50,026 nucleotides of DNA from Gammaproteobacteria bacterium (lineage in GTDB: Bacteria; Pseudomonadota; Gammaproteobacteria; Steroidobacterales; Steroidobacteraceae), in NCBI GenBank assembly GCA_003132425.1, contig PKXS01000021.1, forward strand, positions 1-50,026. Reading direction: 5' to 3'. Made by a program: the position numbers and the translations under genes. This document shows, piece by piece, positions 9,047-17,097 of the stretch (its first letter is position 1; every line of letters begins with the position of its first letter). The notes under the pieces are model-generated. The model did not search any database, was not told the DNA's origin, and saw only the letters and a list, made by a program, of their open reading frames with translations.

Positions 9047-9638
9047 AGCCGGCGTCTCCAGAACCGTATTGCCCGTTGGCAGCAAGGCCCATCATGCGTC
9101 GGGTTGGTGGGGAATGCTCACCGTGATCGCAACCGAAGCGACGCTGTTTGCGTATCTTCTGTTTAGTTATTTCTATATTGCCTCGCATGCAATAGGCGCG
9201 TGGCCGCCGCAGGGGATACCTAAGCTCACATTGGCGATACCGGGCACGATCGTCCTCATCGCCGGCAGCTTCACGATGTGGTGGGGTGAACGCGGCATCG
9301 ATAGGGGTAGCTCGATGCGGCTGATGATCGGGCTTGCGATCTCCACCGTGTTGGGGATGGTCTTCATCGCGCTGGAAGGGCGCGAGTGGGCCGGCGAACC
9401 CTTTCATCTCACCTCGGGTGTCTATAGTTCGCTGTACTTCACCATCACCGGTTTTCACCTGGTCCACGTCATCGTTGGCTTGCTGCTGCTGATGGTCTTG
9501 TTCGTATGGACGGCCTTGGGCTATTTCGATGCCAAGCGCCATTCGGCCGTATCCATCGGCGTCCTATACTGGCATTTCATCACGATTGTTTGGTTGGCGG
9601 TTTTCTTCACTTTCTATATCGCGCCGCGTCTCGGGTGA
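9039..9638 (+). CDS. ctaE: Cytochrome c oxidase subunit III, short form
   Basis: The protein has 199 residues and about five membrane helices, against seven in the long form; the missing two correspond to the extra helices on subunit I. Family signatures include TEATLFAYLL near the N-terminus, the EGREW segment in the middle and FHLVHVIVG with a WHFITIVW helix near the end. Subunit III stabilises the catalytic subunit and proton uptake rather than carrying a redox centre. The start ATG lies 8 bases inside the subunit I gene, which implies coupled translation. Confidence 0.93.
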   Translation: MDEAGVSRTVLPVGSKAHHASGWWGMLTVIATEATLFAYLLFSYFYIASHAIGAWPPQGIPKLTLAIPGTIVLIAGSFTMWWGERGIDRGSSMRLMIGLAISTVLGMVFIALEGREWAGEPFHLTSGVYSSLYFTITGFHLVHVIVGLLLLMVLFVWTALGYFDAKRHSAVSIGVLYWHFITIVWLAVFFTFYIAPRLG

Positions 9639-9642
9639 TGCC

Positions 9643-10086
9643 ATGGCTACCGAAGAGCTTCCTCAGGTTTCGCTTAAGCACCCCGCGCCGCATCGACATC
9701 GCGTCAGTCTCGCCGCGCTATTTTTTGGCCTCGCCGCCGCGCCGGTGGCATGGAACGCCCAATTGTTATTCGGAGTGGCGCTATCGGCGCATGCCTGTTA
9801 CCCGCGCGACGTACCGTTAGCCCTTCCGATATGGAGTGGATTGTGGTGGATTTTGGTGGCGATCGACATAGCCGGAATAATATTGGCGATCGCTGGAGGA
9901 CTGGTGTCTTTTAGAAGCTGGCGGCTTACTTTCGACGAGGCGCCGGGCTCAGTGCATCATCTGCTGGATATTGGGCAAGGTCGCACCAGATTTCTGGCGA
10001 TGTTCGGCATCTTGACCAGCATCCTGTTCGCGCTGGGAATGCTGTTCGCCGCCGCCGCTGATTTCGTGGTACCGCTATGTCGGTAA
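9643..10086 (+). CDS. Small four-helix membrane protein of the caa3 oxidase cluster, function unknown
   Basis: The protein has 147 residues with four predicted membrane helices and no cofactor motif that I can identify. I chose the ATG at 9643, four bases after the subunit III stop; the frame is open upstream inside the subunit III gene but that part is not hydrophobic in the expected way. Its end overlaps the start of the CtaG-like gene by 10 bases. Small membrane proteins of this kind are common between subunit III and CtaG in such clusters. A role in assembly or as an accessory subunit is inferred from position only. Confidence 0.75.
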   Translation: MATEELPQVSLKHPAPHRHRVSLAALFFGLAAAPVAWNAQLLFGVALSAHACYPRDVPLALPIWSGLWWILVAIDIAGIILAIAGGLVSFRSWRLTFDEAPGSVHHLLDIGQGRTRFLAMFGILTSILFALGMLFAAAADFVVPLCR

Positions 10087-11393
10087 CGGCCGCCGCACAG
10101 GAACTCGCCCGACCGGCGGTTGACGCTGTTGCGATGCCCGGCAGCGGTCGCTTGGTCGATCTTCCGTGGAATTGGGAAATATGGCTACTCGTGTGTCTCG
10201 GATTAGCCGTCTTCGGCTATGCGTACGGTTTGCATCGGTTGAATGCACATGCACGATCACGGATTTTCGGCGTTCTACGCATGACCTCGTTCGCGGCGGG
10301 CATCATCACTTTGTTCGTGGCGCTGATATCGCCGTTGGATGCGCTCGATGATCAACTCTTTTCCGCGCACATGGTGCAGCATCTTTTGCTGATGATGGTG
10401 GCCGCTCCTCTTCTGGTCTGGGGCCGGCCGGCCATGGCGTTTTTGTGGGCGTTCCCGATATCGACGCGGCGCATTATCGGGCGCCTCTGGGTCGGCGGCG
10501 GTTTGCACCGCGGCGTGCATGCACTGATGTCGCCGCTTGTGGTCTGGCTGCTATGCAGCATGGTGTTATGGTTCTGGCATTTACCAGGTCCCTATGGTTG
10601 GGCGCTGGCCAACGAGGGGGTTCACACCCTCGAGCACTTCTGCTTTTTCATTACCGCACTGATGTTTTGGTCGCTGGTGATCGAGCCATTTGGCCGACGT
10701 CGTCTCGACTACGGAAGCACCTTGATTTTTGTCGCGACGCTTGGAGTACAAAACGGGCTGTTGGGTGCGCTTCTAACTCTGGCGGGCCACCCGTTCTATA
10801 GCGCACACGCCGACACTACTGCTGCGTGGGGGCTGACGGCACTGGAAGATCAGCAGCTCGCCGGTATCATTATGTGGATACCGGCCAGCGTCATCCATCT
10901 TTCATGCCTCGGTATACTGTTCGTCCTATGGATGAACAATGCCGAACGCGAGGCAAGGCTCATCTTATCTGCGCGTGCCCATGCGCCCTCATCCTTGGTG
11001 CTACAGCGCTATGCCACCGTGGTGGCGATAGCAATGACATTCGCGTTGAGCGGTTGTGAGCGTCATGCCGCGGCATCCTATTGGGCGATCAGTGGCGCGC
11101 ATGCCGATCGTGGTCCTGCGCTGATAGAAGAATATGGTTGTGCGGCATGTCACACCGTCGCTGGCGTGGCCACCGCTCGTGGCCTTGTCGGGCCGCCCCT
11201 CGCTCAGTTTGGCCATCGCGCTTATATCGCCGGTGTCCTCAGCAACAACCCGGACAATCTGGTGAAATGGCTGCGCTTCCCGCAAAGCATAATCCCCGGC
11301 AACGCGATGCCGAATACCGGACTCACCGATCAGGATGCACGCGATCTAGCAGCCTATCTCTACAGCGACCGTGCGGAGACCGGCGAAAAATAA
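10077..11393 (+). CDS. ctaG: CtaG-like caa3 oxidase assembly protein fused to cytochrome c
   Basis: The 438-residue protein has two parts. Residues 1 to about 300 match the Caa3_CtaG membrane family, with roughly seven helices and conserved HMVQHLLLMM and HTLEHFCF segments whose histidines are thought to matter for CuB-site maturation. From about residue 312 there is another hydrophobic stretch ending LSGC with Cys327, which looks like a lipoprotein signal. A single cytochrome c domain follows, with CAACH at 355-359 and a Met ligand candidate in GNAMPNT. The usual CtaG is only about 280-300 residues, so this is a fusion. The start overlaps the preceding gene by 10 bases. It is the last gene of the respiratory module. 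Confidence 0.88.
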   Translation: MSVTAAAQELARPAVDAVAMPGSGRLVDLPWNWEIWLLVCLGLAVFGYAYGLHRLNAHARSRIFGVLRMTSFAAGIITLFVALISPLDALDDQLFSAHMVQHLLLMMVAAPLLVWGRPAMAFLWAFPISTRRIIGRLWVGGGLHRGVHALMSPLVVWLLCSMVLWFWHLPGPYGWALANEGVHTLEHFCFFITALMFWSLVIEPFGRRRLDYGSTLIFVATLGVQNGLLGALLTLAGHPFYSAHADTTAAWGLTALEDQQLAGIIMWIPASVIHLSCLGILFVLWMNNAEREARLILSARAHAPSSLVLQRYATVVAIAMTFALSGCERHAAASYWAISGAHADRGPALIEEYGCAACHTVAGVATARGLVGPPLAQFGHRAYIAGVLSNNPDNLVKWLRFPQSIIPGNAMPNTGLTDQDARDLAAYLYSDRAETGEK

Positions 11394-11404
11394 CAAGAGA
11401 ATGC

Positions 11405-11851
11405 ATGCGGTTCACGTGCCGGGACGACCATCATTATGCGCGGTCCAGTCTTGAAAATATCTCTCTTTGCGCGGCTGGAGTTTCGATCGGCTACGACCTC
11501 GGTCGCCGAGAATCGGACGATCTGGGTCATCTGCATGGTTTGGGTACCATCGCGCCCGCGCCGATCTTTAAGGTGTTCGGATCCTACGTGATCTCAAAGG
11601 ATTTTTCACTTGTCATGCGGGTGGATATTCGCCAAATTGTGGGTGGTGCTGACGGGCTGCGCGACGTGAAGGTTCGAGCGACGGGTTTGCGACCCGCATC
11701 GGCCTGCGGACCGGGCCTGGAATTGTTGGCCTACGATATGAGTGGACTCGAGTGCAGACTTCCAATTGAGAATCTTGTCGAGCCCGCTACGTTAACGGCA
11801 AAGCGCGGCAGCGGAACACCCACACACCTACCACGCCAGTTCACGGAATAA
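11405..11851 (+). pseudogene. Remnant of a MipA/OmpV-family outer-membrane protein
   Basis: A frame beginning at ATG 11405 encodes 148 residues. Its central part resembles MipA/OmpV proteins: a GYDLGRRESDD segment, GLGTI, then a FGSYVIS strand, an MRVDIRQ strand and a GGADGL turn. Full family members have about 250 residues with a signal peptide. Here the first hundred or so residues are missing and the N-terminus has no export signal. After the GGADGL turn the similarity fades, consistent with a frameshift or random tail. The upstream frame is only an overprint of the ctaG gene. I read this as a decayed fragment between two functional clusters; a short expressed protein cannot be excluded. 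Confidence 0.5.
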
Positions 11852-11855
11852 CCCA

Positions 11856-12305
11856 ATGACAGAGAATAGAGAATCAAAGCCGATGATCGTCTTCTGGCAC
11901 TTGTGGACCGACATCGCTGGCGTTAGTCACCAGACTCGCTGCAGGCTGACCGAGTTTGAATGGAAAGGCGTGGGTCGTGCGGCAGCGCAATGGAATAACA
12001 AGCAAGCTCGTTCTGAAGCGAGCGTCGTCTTCACGGTTCAACCCGTAGGCTGGATCGGAGATTGGCATGAGAACCCAGCGCCGCAATGGATTGTCGTACT
12101 GTCCGGTCGATGGTGGATTGAGTCCATGGACGGGACGCGCATCGAACAAGGCCCGGGGGAGCTCTCTTTGGGCGAAGATCAGGGCTGTGTGCTCACCGAC
12201 GAGCGACAGGGCCATCGCTCAGGCACTCTTGGCGCGGTCCCTGCGGTGCTCATGACCATTCAATTGCACGTTCCGCCCGTTCACACACCGTGTCACTTCA
12301 AGTAG
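11856..12305 (+). CDS. Cupin-domain protein
   Basis: The 149-residue single-domain protein has beta-strand-rich sequence typical of cupins: a GDWHENPAPQWIVVLSG segment with His and Glu of a first cupin motif, and a glycine-bearing second half (GPGELSLGEDQG). It lacks a signal peptide, so it is probably cytoplasmic. The family includes isomerases, dioxygenases and sugar-binding proteins; the activity here is not determinable. The gene ends immediately before the SMP-30 gene, which starts at the next base, so it belongs to the downstream sugar-oxidation-like set. The shine-dalgarno is weak; ATG 11883 is a possible alternative start. Confidence 0.75.
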   Translation: MTENRESKPMIVFWHLWTDIAGVSHQTRCRLTEFEWKGVGRAAAQWNNKQARSEASVVFTVQPVGWIGDWHENPAPQWIVVLSGRWWIESMDGTRIEQGPGELSLGEDQGCVLTDERQGHRSGTLGAVPAVLMTIQLHVPPVHTPCHFK

Positions 12306-13211
12306 ATGGCCCCCTTCGAAATACTCGATGAGCGTTTCCGCCACTACGTATTGGCGAATGCGCCACTCGTGAAACTGGGTGAGGGCTTTGCGTGGTTGGA
12401 AGGGGCAGTCTGGTTTGCCGACCAGGATTGCCTGCTGTTCAGCGACTTGCCGAACGATCGCATCATGCGCTGGACGGAGGACGGCGGAATGTCGGTTTTC
12501 CGAAGGCCTTCCGGCTTCGCCAACGGCCATACTCGCGACGTGCAGGGGCGCTTGATCGGCTGCTCGCACCAGCATCGGTGCATCACCCGAACCGAACTCG
12601 ACGGTCGCATTACCGTGCTTGCGGACCGCTACGGGGGAAAGCGCCTGAACTCGCCTAACGATGTCATTTGTCGCTCGGATGGCACCATTTGGTTCAGTGA
12701 CCCGCATTACGGGATCAACACCGATTATGAGGGCGGCAAGCAGATTCCCGAGCTACCGCCAACGCTTTATCGGCTCGATCCGAAAGACGGCACTCTTCGA
12801 GTGATGGCCGACGACTTCGAAGGACCCAATGGTCTTGCCTTCTCACCGGATGAGCGACTGTTATATGTGGCAGAAAGCGGCCGTCAATTTGCCGCCGATC
12901 CCGTCCAGCATATCCGCGTCTTTGATGTTCTCGATGAGGGAAAGCTGCTCTCCGCGGGTCGGATCTTTCATACCATCACGCCGGGCTTTGCGGACGGGTT
13001 CCGCCTCGATCAGGACGGAAACCTCTGGAGCAGTGCCGGCGATGGTGTGCATTGCATCGCGCCGGATGGAACGAAGCTCGGATCTATCAGCGTGCCGTTT
13101 ACTGTCTCGAACCTCACCTTCGGCGGCCGCAACCGGTGCCGGTTATTCATCTGCGCGTCGCACACACTTTTTGCTATTTATACCAATCAGCGCGGCGCCG
13201 AGCGCCCTTGA
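12306..13211 (+). CDS. SMP-30/gluconolactonase/LRE-family lactonase
   Basis: The 301-residue six-bladed propeller protein has family features in order: an EGAVW segment supplying the metal-binding Glu, NSPNDVICRSDGTIWFSDP with the Asn and Asp of the active site, PNGLAFSPDE, and DGFRLDQDGNLW. Members hydrolyse sugar lactones using a divalent metal. No signal peptide is visible, so it is likely cytoplasmic. It directly abuts the cupin gene and is followed 11 bases later by an SDR dehydrogenase. The pairing suggests that the SDR makes a lactone which this enzyme opens. Substrate assignment is inference. Confidence 0.88.
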   Translation: MAPFEILDERFRHYVLANAPLVKLGEGFAWLEGAVWFADQDCLLFSDLPNDRIMRWTEDGGMSVFRRPSGFANGHTRDVQGRLIGCSHQHRCITRTELDGRITVLADRYGGKRLNSPNDVICRSDGTIWFSDPHYGINTDYEGGKQIPELPPTLYRLDPKDGTLRVMADDFEGPNGLAFSPDERLLYVAESGRQFAADPVQHIRVFDVLDEGKLLSAGRIFHTITPGFADGFRLDQDGNLWSSAGDGVHCIAPDGTKLGSISVPFTVSNLTFGGRNRCRLFICASHTLFAIYTNQRGAERP

Positions 13212-13222
13212 AGGAGGCATCC

Positions 13223-14074
13223 GTGAATACATCGAGTTCCGAATCCGGATCGGTGCTGCCCAAGCTCACCATTCCAAGGAATTTGATTGGGCAAAAGGCC
13301 TTGGTGACAGGCGCCAATTCCGGTATCGGACGCGGCGTTGCGATTGCCTTAGGTGAAGCAGGGGCCGACGTCGCGGTGAATTACGTCGTGGGTGACGATG
13401 CCGCGAATGCGGTGGTCGATGATATTCGACGCGGCGGCGTCCATGCGGTGGCGCTAAAGGCCGACGTCTCATCCGAAGATCAAGTAGCGAGCCTGTTCGA
13501 ACGTATGATCCAGGAATTCGGAACCGTCGACATACTCGTCGCCAATGCCGGCCTGCAGCGCGACGCGGCGTTTCGGGAGATGACTCTGGAGCAATGGAAC
13601 ACGGTTCTCGGCGTCAATCTTACCGGACAATTCTTGTGCGCGCGAGCGGCCATCCGCGAGTTCTTGCGCCGCGGTGTCGTGCCGTCGATATCCTGCTGCG
13701 CCGGGAAAATAATCTGCATGAGCTCGGTTCATCAAGAAATTCCGTGGGGCGGTCACGCGAACTACGCGACGTCCAAGGGCGGCATCAAAATGTTGATGGA
13801 AAGCTTGGCCCAGGAGGTCGCACCCCATCGAATTCGCGTCAATGGAATTGCACCGGGCGCCATCCGCACGCCGATCAATACGGCGGCCTGGCAAACAAAG
13901 GAGGCCTATGAACAGCTGATGAAACTAGTCCCCTATGGGCGAATCGGCGAGCCGGAGGACATCGCCCGTGCAGCGGTGTGGCTCGCGTCGGACTATTCGG
14001 ATTATGTGGTCGGCACCACGCTGTTCGTCGATGGAGGGATGACGTTATTCCCGGGCTTCGCGACCGGTGGCTGA
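13223..14074 (+). CDS. SDR-family oxidoreductase, glucose 1-dehydrogenase-like
   Basis: The 283-residue classical short-chain dehydrogenase has the cofactor motif TGANSGIG, the NAG motif (VANAGL), a catalytic Ser in CMSSVHQ and the YxxxK pair in YATSKGG. The tail DYSDYVVGTTLFVDGGMTL is the usual family end. A longer-than-usual loop (RRGVVPSISCCAGK) lies before the Ser, as in glucose 1-dehydrogenase-type SDRs. I chose the GTG at 13223 because a strong AAGGAGG lies about 6 bases upstream. The reaction is probably NAD(P)-dependent oxidation of a sugar to its lactone, matching the lactonase gene before it. Confidence 0.88.
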   Translation: MNTSSSESGSVLPKLTIPRNLIGQKALVTGANSGIGRGVAIALGEAGADVAVNYVVGDDAANAVVDDIRRGGVHAVALKADVSSEDQVASLFERMIQEFGTVDILVANAGLQRDAAFREMTLEQWNTVLGVNLTGQFLCARAAIREFLRRGVVPSISCCAGKIICMSSVHQEIPWGGHANYATSKGGIKMLMESLAQEVAPHRIRVNGIAPGAIRTPINTAAWQTKEAYEQLMKLVPYGRIGEPEDIARAAVWLASDYSDYVVGTTLFVDGGMTLFPGFATGG

Positions 14075-14093
14075 GGGTCGAGGGGCTGCAAGC

Positions 14094-15686
14094 ATGTCCG
14101 ACGGACAATATGATGTGATTGTCATCGGCAGTGGCCCCGGCGGGGCAGCGCTCGCGCACAAATTGGCGCCCACCGGCAAGCGGATACTACTGCTCGAACG
14201 CGGAGATTTCCTACCGCGCTCTCCCGCCAACTGGGATTCGCAGACCGTGTTCGTCGACGGGGCCTATCAAGCCGAGGAGACGTGGTACGGCCATGACGGC
14301 CGCCCCTTCAGTCCCGGCCTGCATTATTTTGTCGGCGGCAATTCCAAAATGTATGGTGCCGCGCTGTTTCGCCTGCGCGAACGAGATTTCGATGAGGTTC
14401 GCCACCACGACGGGATTTCGCCGGCGTGGCCGCTCAAATACGCTGTGTTCGAGCCCTACTATAGGGAGGCGGAGCGACTGTTTCATGTGCACGGCCAACG
14501 CGGTGAGGATCCGAACGAGCCGCCCTCGAGCGGGCCGTTCCCGTATCCCGCAGTTTCCCACGAGCCGGCCATTCAAGCGCTCAGCGATAGTTTGACCCAA
14601 CACGGCCTGCATCCATTCCACCTCCCGCTCGCCATTTTGCTCGACGAGAAAGACGGCAAGACGACTCGAACCAGCATTTGTATTCGCTGCGATGCATTCG
14701 ACGGCTTCCCGTGTCCATTGAACGGCAAGGCCGACGCTCAGATCATGTGCGTCGAGCCGGCGTTGAAGGAGCATCCGAATCTGACGTTATTGGTCGGCGC
14801 CTATGTATCCCAATTGGAAACCGACGCAACGGGCCGAATTGTTACCGGCGTCCGCGTGACCCGAGGCGGCGTGCAGGAGCACTATTGCGCCGATATCGTC
14901 GTCGTCGCCTGCGGCGCGCTGTCCTCGGCGCTGCTGTTGCTGCGATCAGCGAACGACAAGCATCCTCACGGCCTCGCTAATGGGTCCGGGCAAGTGGGGC
15001 GAAATTACATGCGCCACAATCAATCCATTTTGATGGCTCTGATGCGGGAGTCGAACAATACTGTTTTCCAAAAAACGCTTGCGATCAGCGATTATTATTT
15101 CGGTTCCGACGACTGGGAATTCCCGCTCGGATTGATTCAGATGTGCGCGACGTCGCACGGTGCGCAGATACGCGGCGAGGCATTGCCGGGCTGGCTCGAA
15201 TGGGTACCAAAAATGCCGTTCGACGCGATGGCGCGCCATTCGATGGATTTCTGGCTGTCCAGCGAAGATCTGCCGAATCCCGACAATCGCATCTTTTATG
15301 ACGGCGACCGCGTGGTTCTGGATATCACCGAAGGCAATATGGAAGCGCACCATCGTCTCAAGAAAAAACTTGCGCAAATCTTGGCGGTGGCGGGAGCGCA
15401 TCCGATGCTGCTCGAGCGAAGCTTGTATCTTGGCAAAAACATTCCTATCGGCGGAACCGCCCATCAAGCGGGAACCGCCCGCTTCGGCACAAATCCGGCA
15501 ACGTCGGTACTTAATATCGATTGCAAGGCACACGAGCTCGATAATCTATACATGGCTGACGCGAGCTTTTTTCCGTCGATCGGCGCGGTCAATCCAACCC
15601 TGACCATTATCGCCAATGCGCTGCGCGTCGCCGGGACAATAAAGGAGCGGCTTGGCGACAAACCACCCTCGCGGGGCTTGGAATGA
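14094..15686 (+). CDS. GMC-family FAD oxidoreductase
   Basis: The 530-residue protein starts with the FAD-binding motif VIGSGPGGA and a glutamate (LLLERGD) ending the Rossmann fold. The C-terminal active site has GTAHQAG with the catalytic His and GAVNPTLT with the Asn. A mid-protein CIRCDAFDGFPC segment has three cysteines, perhaps a cluster or disulphide. No export signal is visible, unlike periplasmic partners, although N-terminal signals are often absent in the GMC subunit. The ATG at 14094 has a GAGGGG about 10 bases upstream; a GTG at 14067 overlaps the SDR gene. It differs clearly from the GMC protein at the start of the window, so it is not a recent duplicate. Confidence 0.87.
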   Translation: MSDGQYDVIVIGSGPGGAALAHKLAPTGKRILLLERGDFLPRSPANWDSQTVFVDGAYQAEETWYGHDGRPFSPGLHYFVGGNSKMYGAALFRLRERDFDEVRHHDGISPAWPLKYAVFEPYYREAERLFHVHGQRGEDPNEPPSSGPFPYPAVSHEPAIQALSDSLTQHGLHPFHLPLAILLDEKDGKTTRTSICIRCDAFDGFPCPLNGKADAQIMCVEPALKEHPNLTLLVGAYVSQLETDATGRIVTGVRVTRGGVQEHYCADIVVVACGALSSALLLLRSANDKHPHGLANGSGQVGRNYMRHNQSILMALMRESNNTVFQKTLAISDYYFGSDDWEFPLGLIQMCATSHGAQIRGEALPGWLEWVPKMPFDAMARHSMDFWLSSEDLPNPDNRIFYDGDRVVLDITEGNMEAHHRLKKKLAQILAVAGAHPMLLERSLYLGKNIPIGGTAHQAGTARFGTNPATSVLNIDCKAHELDNLYMADASFFPSIGAVNPTLTIIANALRVAGTIKERLGDKPPSRGLE

Positions 15687-15808
15687 TTGGCATCGTCGCA
15701 GGGCTTCGGTCCCGATGGTTGACGCTTAGAGCACTGCATGATTGATGCGCCACCTTATATAGAACGTATGAAGGTATGTAACGGTAACTAGGACGCTTCC
15801 AGTCTAGC

Positions 15809-15861
15809 CGCCTCGCAAGCATCGCTAGGCATATGTACGTTGGCGAACAGATCGCGAGGCG
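15809..15861. repeat. Inverted repeat in the gap before the first PerM-like gene
   Basis: CGCCTCGC at 15809-15816 is repeated in reverse complement at 15854-15861 with 37 bases between the arms. It lies in the 257-base gap between the GMC oxidoreductase stop and the PerM-like start. No T-run follows, so it does not look like an intrinsic terminator. It could be a protein-binding site or chance. Nothing else gene-like is seen in this gap. Confidence 0.3.
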
Positions 15862-15943
15862 CCTACGTGGGATTCTCAGCTGCAAACGTGGCACCCTTGT
15901 CAAAGATTCCTATCGACCGCCGTCGCTACTTGTGGGGTGAATC

Positions 15944-17047
15944 GTGAATGATTGTGACGCCCCTAGTCGACCGATTCGCACGGATGAAGCTGCCGCCGAA
16001 CTTCGAGTGATAGCGCGAGCGGTGCTTGGCATTTTGCTTTTCGTGGTGCTGGGGATCTGTTACGTCGCCCAAGGGGTGGTCATTCCACTGATCCTCGCAT
16101 TGTTACTGTCCCTGTTGCTGTCGCCGGTAGTAACGCTGCTGCAGCGTGCTTATCTTCCCAGAGTCATTAGCAGTATTTTCGTCCTCGGTGCCGTCGTGGG
16201 ACTGCTCGGAGGCGCCGTCACACTTCTTGCGCAACCTGCACGCAATTGGGTCGCGAACGCGCCCGCAACGATTCAATCCGTACAACAGCGATTCCATAGT
16301 TTTCGCGCGCCCATCCGAAGAGCAGAGGAGGCTACGAAACAGTTCGAGAATCTTGCTCAGACAACGAACCACCCAACGGTGGTGACGACGCAGACAAGTT
16401 TCCTTACGAACGTGGCAAGCAGTACGCCGCGCGTATTCGCGTCGATCATGGCGGTGTTGCTGCTCGTTTATTTTTTCCTGTCCTCCGGAGACCACTTTCT
16501 TCGCCGTATAGTCGAAGTCGTTCCCGGCCTAACCGATAAGAAGATGATTGTCTCCATCGCGCGCGATGTACAAGCGGAGATGTCGCGGTATCTCGTGATG
16601 GTCAGCGTCATCAATCTTGGCGTAGGCTCATTGACAGCGGCGGGTATGGCCCTGCTTGGCGTGCCGGATCCGCTCTTGTGGGGCGCCGCCGCTGCCGTGC
16701 TCAATTTTGCGCCTTACATAGGACCCACAATGACGGCCATTGGCTTAGCCATCGTCGGTTTCACCACATTTAAGACGGTCGGTCACGCTTTCGCAGTTCC
16801 CGCTGTGTTTTTGGCAATCGCATTTGTCGAAGGCCAACTCATCACGCCGACGATTATCGGCCGTCGGTTTGCGTTGGACCCCACTGTGGTTTTCGTTTGG
16901 CTATTGTTGTGGGGTTGGTTGTGGGGAATCCCCGGTGTATTGCTGGCGGGTCCTTTGATCGCATGTTTCAGAATCGTTTGCCAGCATGTGGAGGCGCTCA
17001 AGTCGACCGGCGTGCTCATCGGCAACGGATCGCTCTCGGACACATGA
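15944..17047 (+). CDS. AI-2E/PerM-family membrane transporter (first copy)
   Basis: The 367-residue integral membrane protein has about eight helices. Features of the AI-2E exporter/PerM family are the N-terminal helix pair, a soluble stretch of about 80 residues (roughly 95-160), then LLVYFFLSSGD, the LLGVPDPLLWG helix, NFAPYIGP and EGQLITPTIIGRRFALDP near the C-terminus. Members are proposed to move small molecules or ions; the substrate is unknown. The start is a GTG with GGGGTGA upstream. A second, diverged family member lies at 21681, and the two flank the accessory genes of this region. Confidence 0.88.
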   Translation: MNDCDAPSRPIRTDEAAAELRVIARAVLGILLFVVLGICYVAQGVVIPLILALLLSLLLSPVVTLLQRAYLPRVISSIFVLGAVVGLLGGAVTLLAQPARNWVANAPATIQSVQQRFHSFRAPIRRAEEATKQFENLAQTTNHPTVVTTQTSFLTNVASSTPRVFASIMAVLLLVYFFLSSGDHFLRRIVEVVPGLTDKKMIVSIARDVQAEMSRYLVMVSVINLGVGSLTAAGMALLGVPDPLLWGAAAAVLNFAPYIGPTMTAIGLAIVGFTTFKTVGHAFAVPAVFLAIAFVEGQLITPTIIGRRFALDPTVVFVWLLLWGWLWGIPGVLLAGPLIACFRIVCQHVEALKSTGVLIGNGSLSDT

Positions 17048-17097
17048 GCGAAAAGCGAGGCGCATGGGATTGCGCAATCCGCCGTCGCGCGAGCGCT

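Noticed and set aside
11081-11404. Upstream extension of the MipA-like frame into the ctaG gene
   Set aside because: The residues are overprinted on the cytochrome domain of ctaG and have no outer-membrane protein features.
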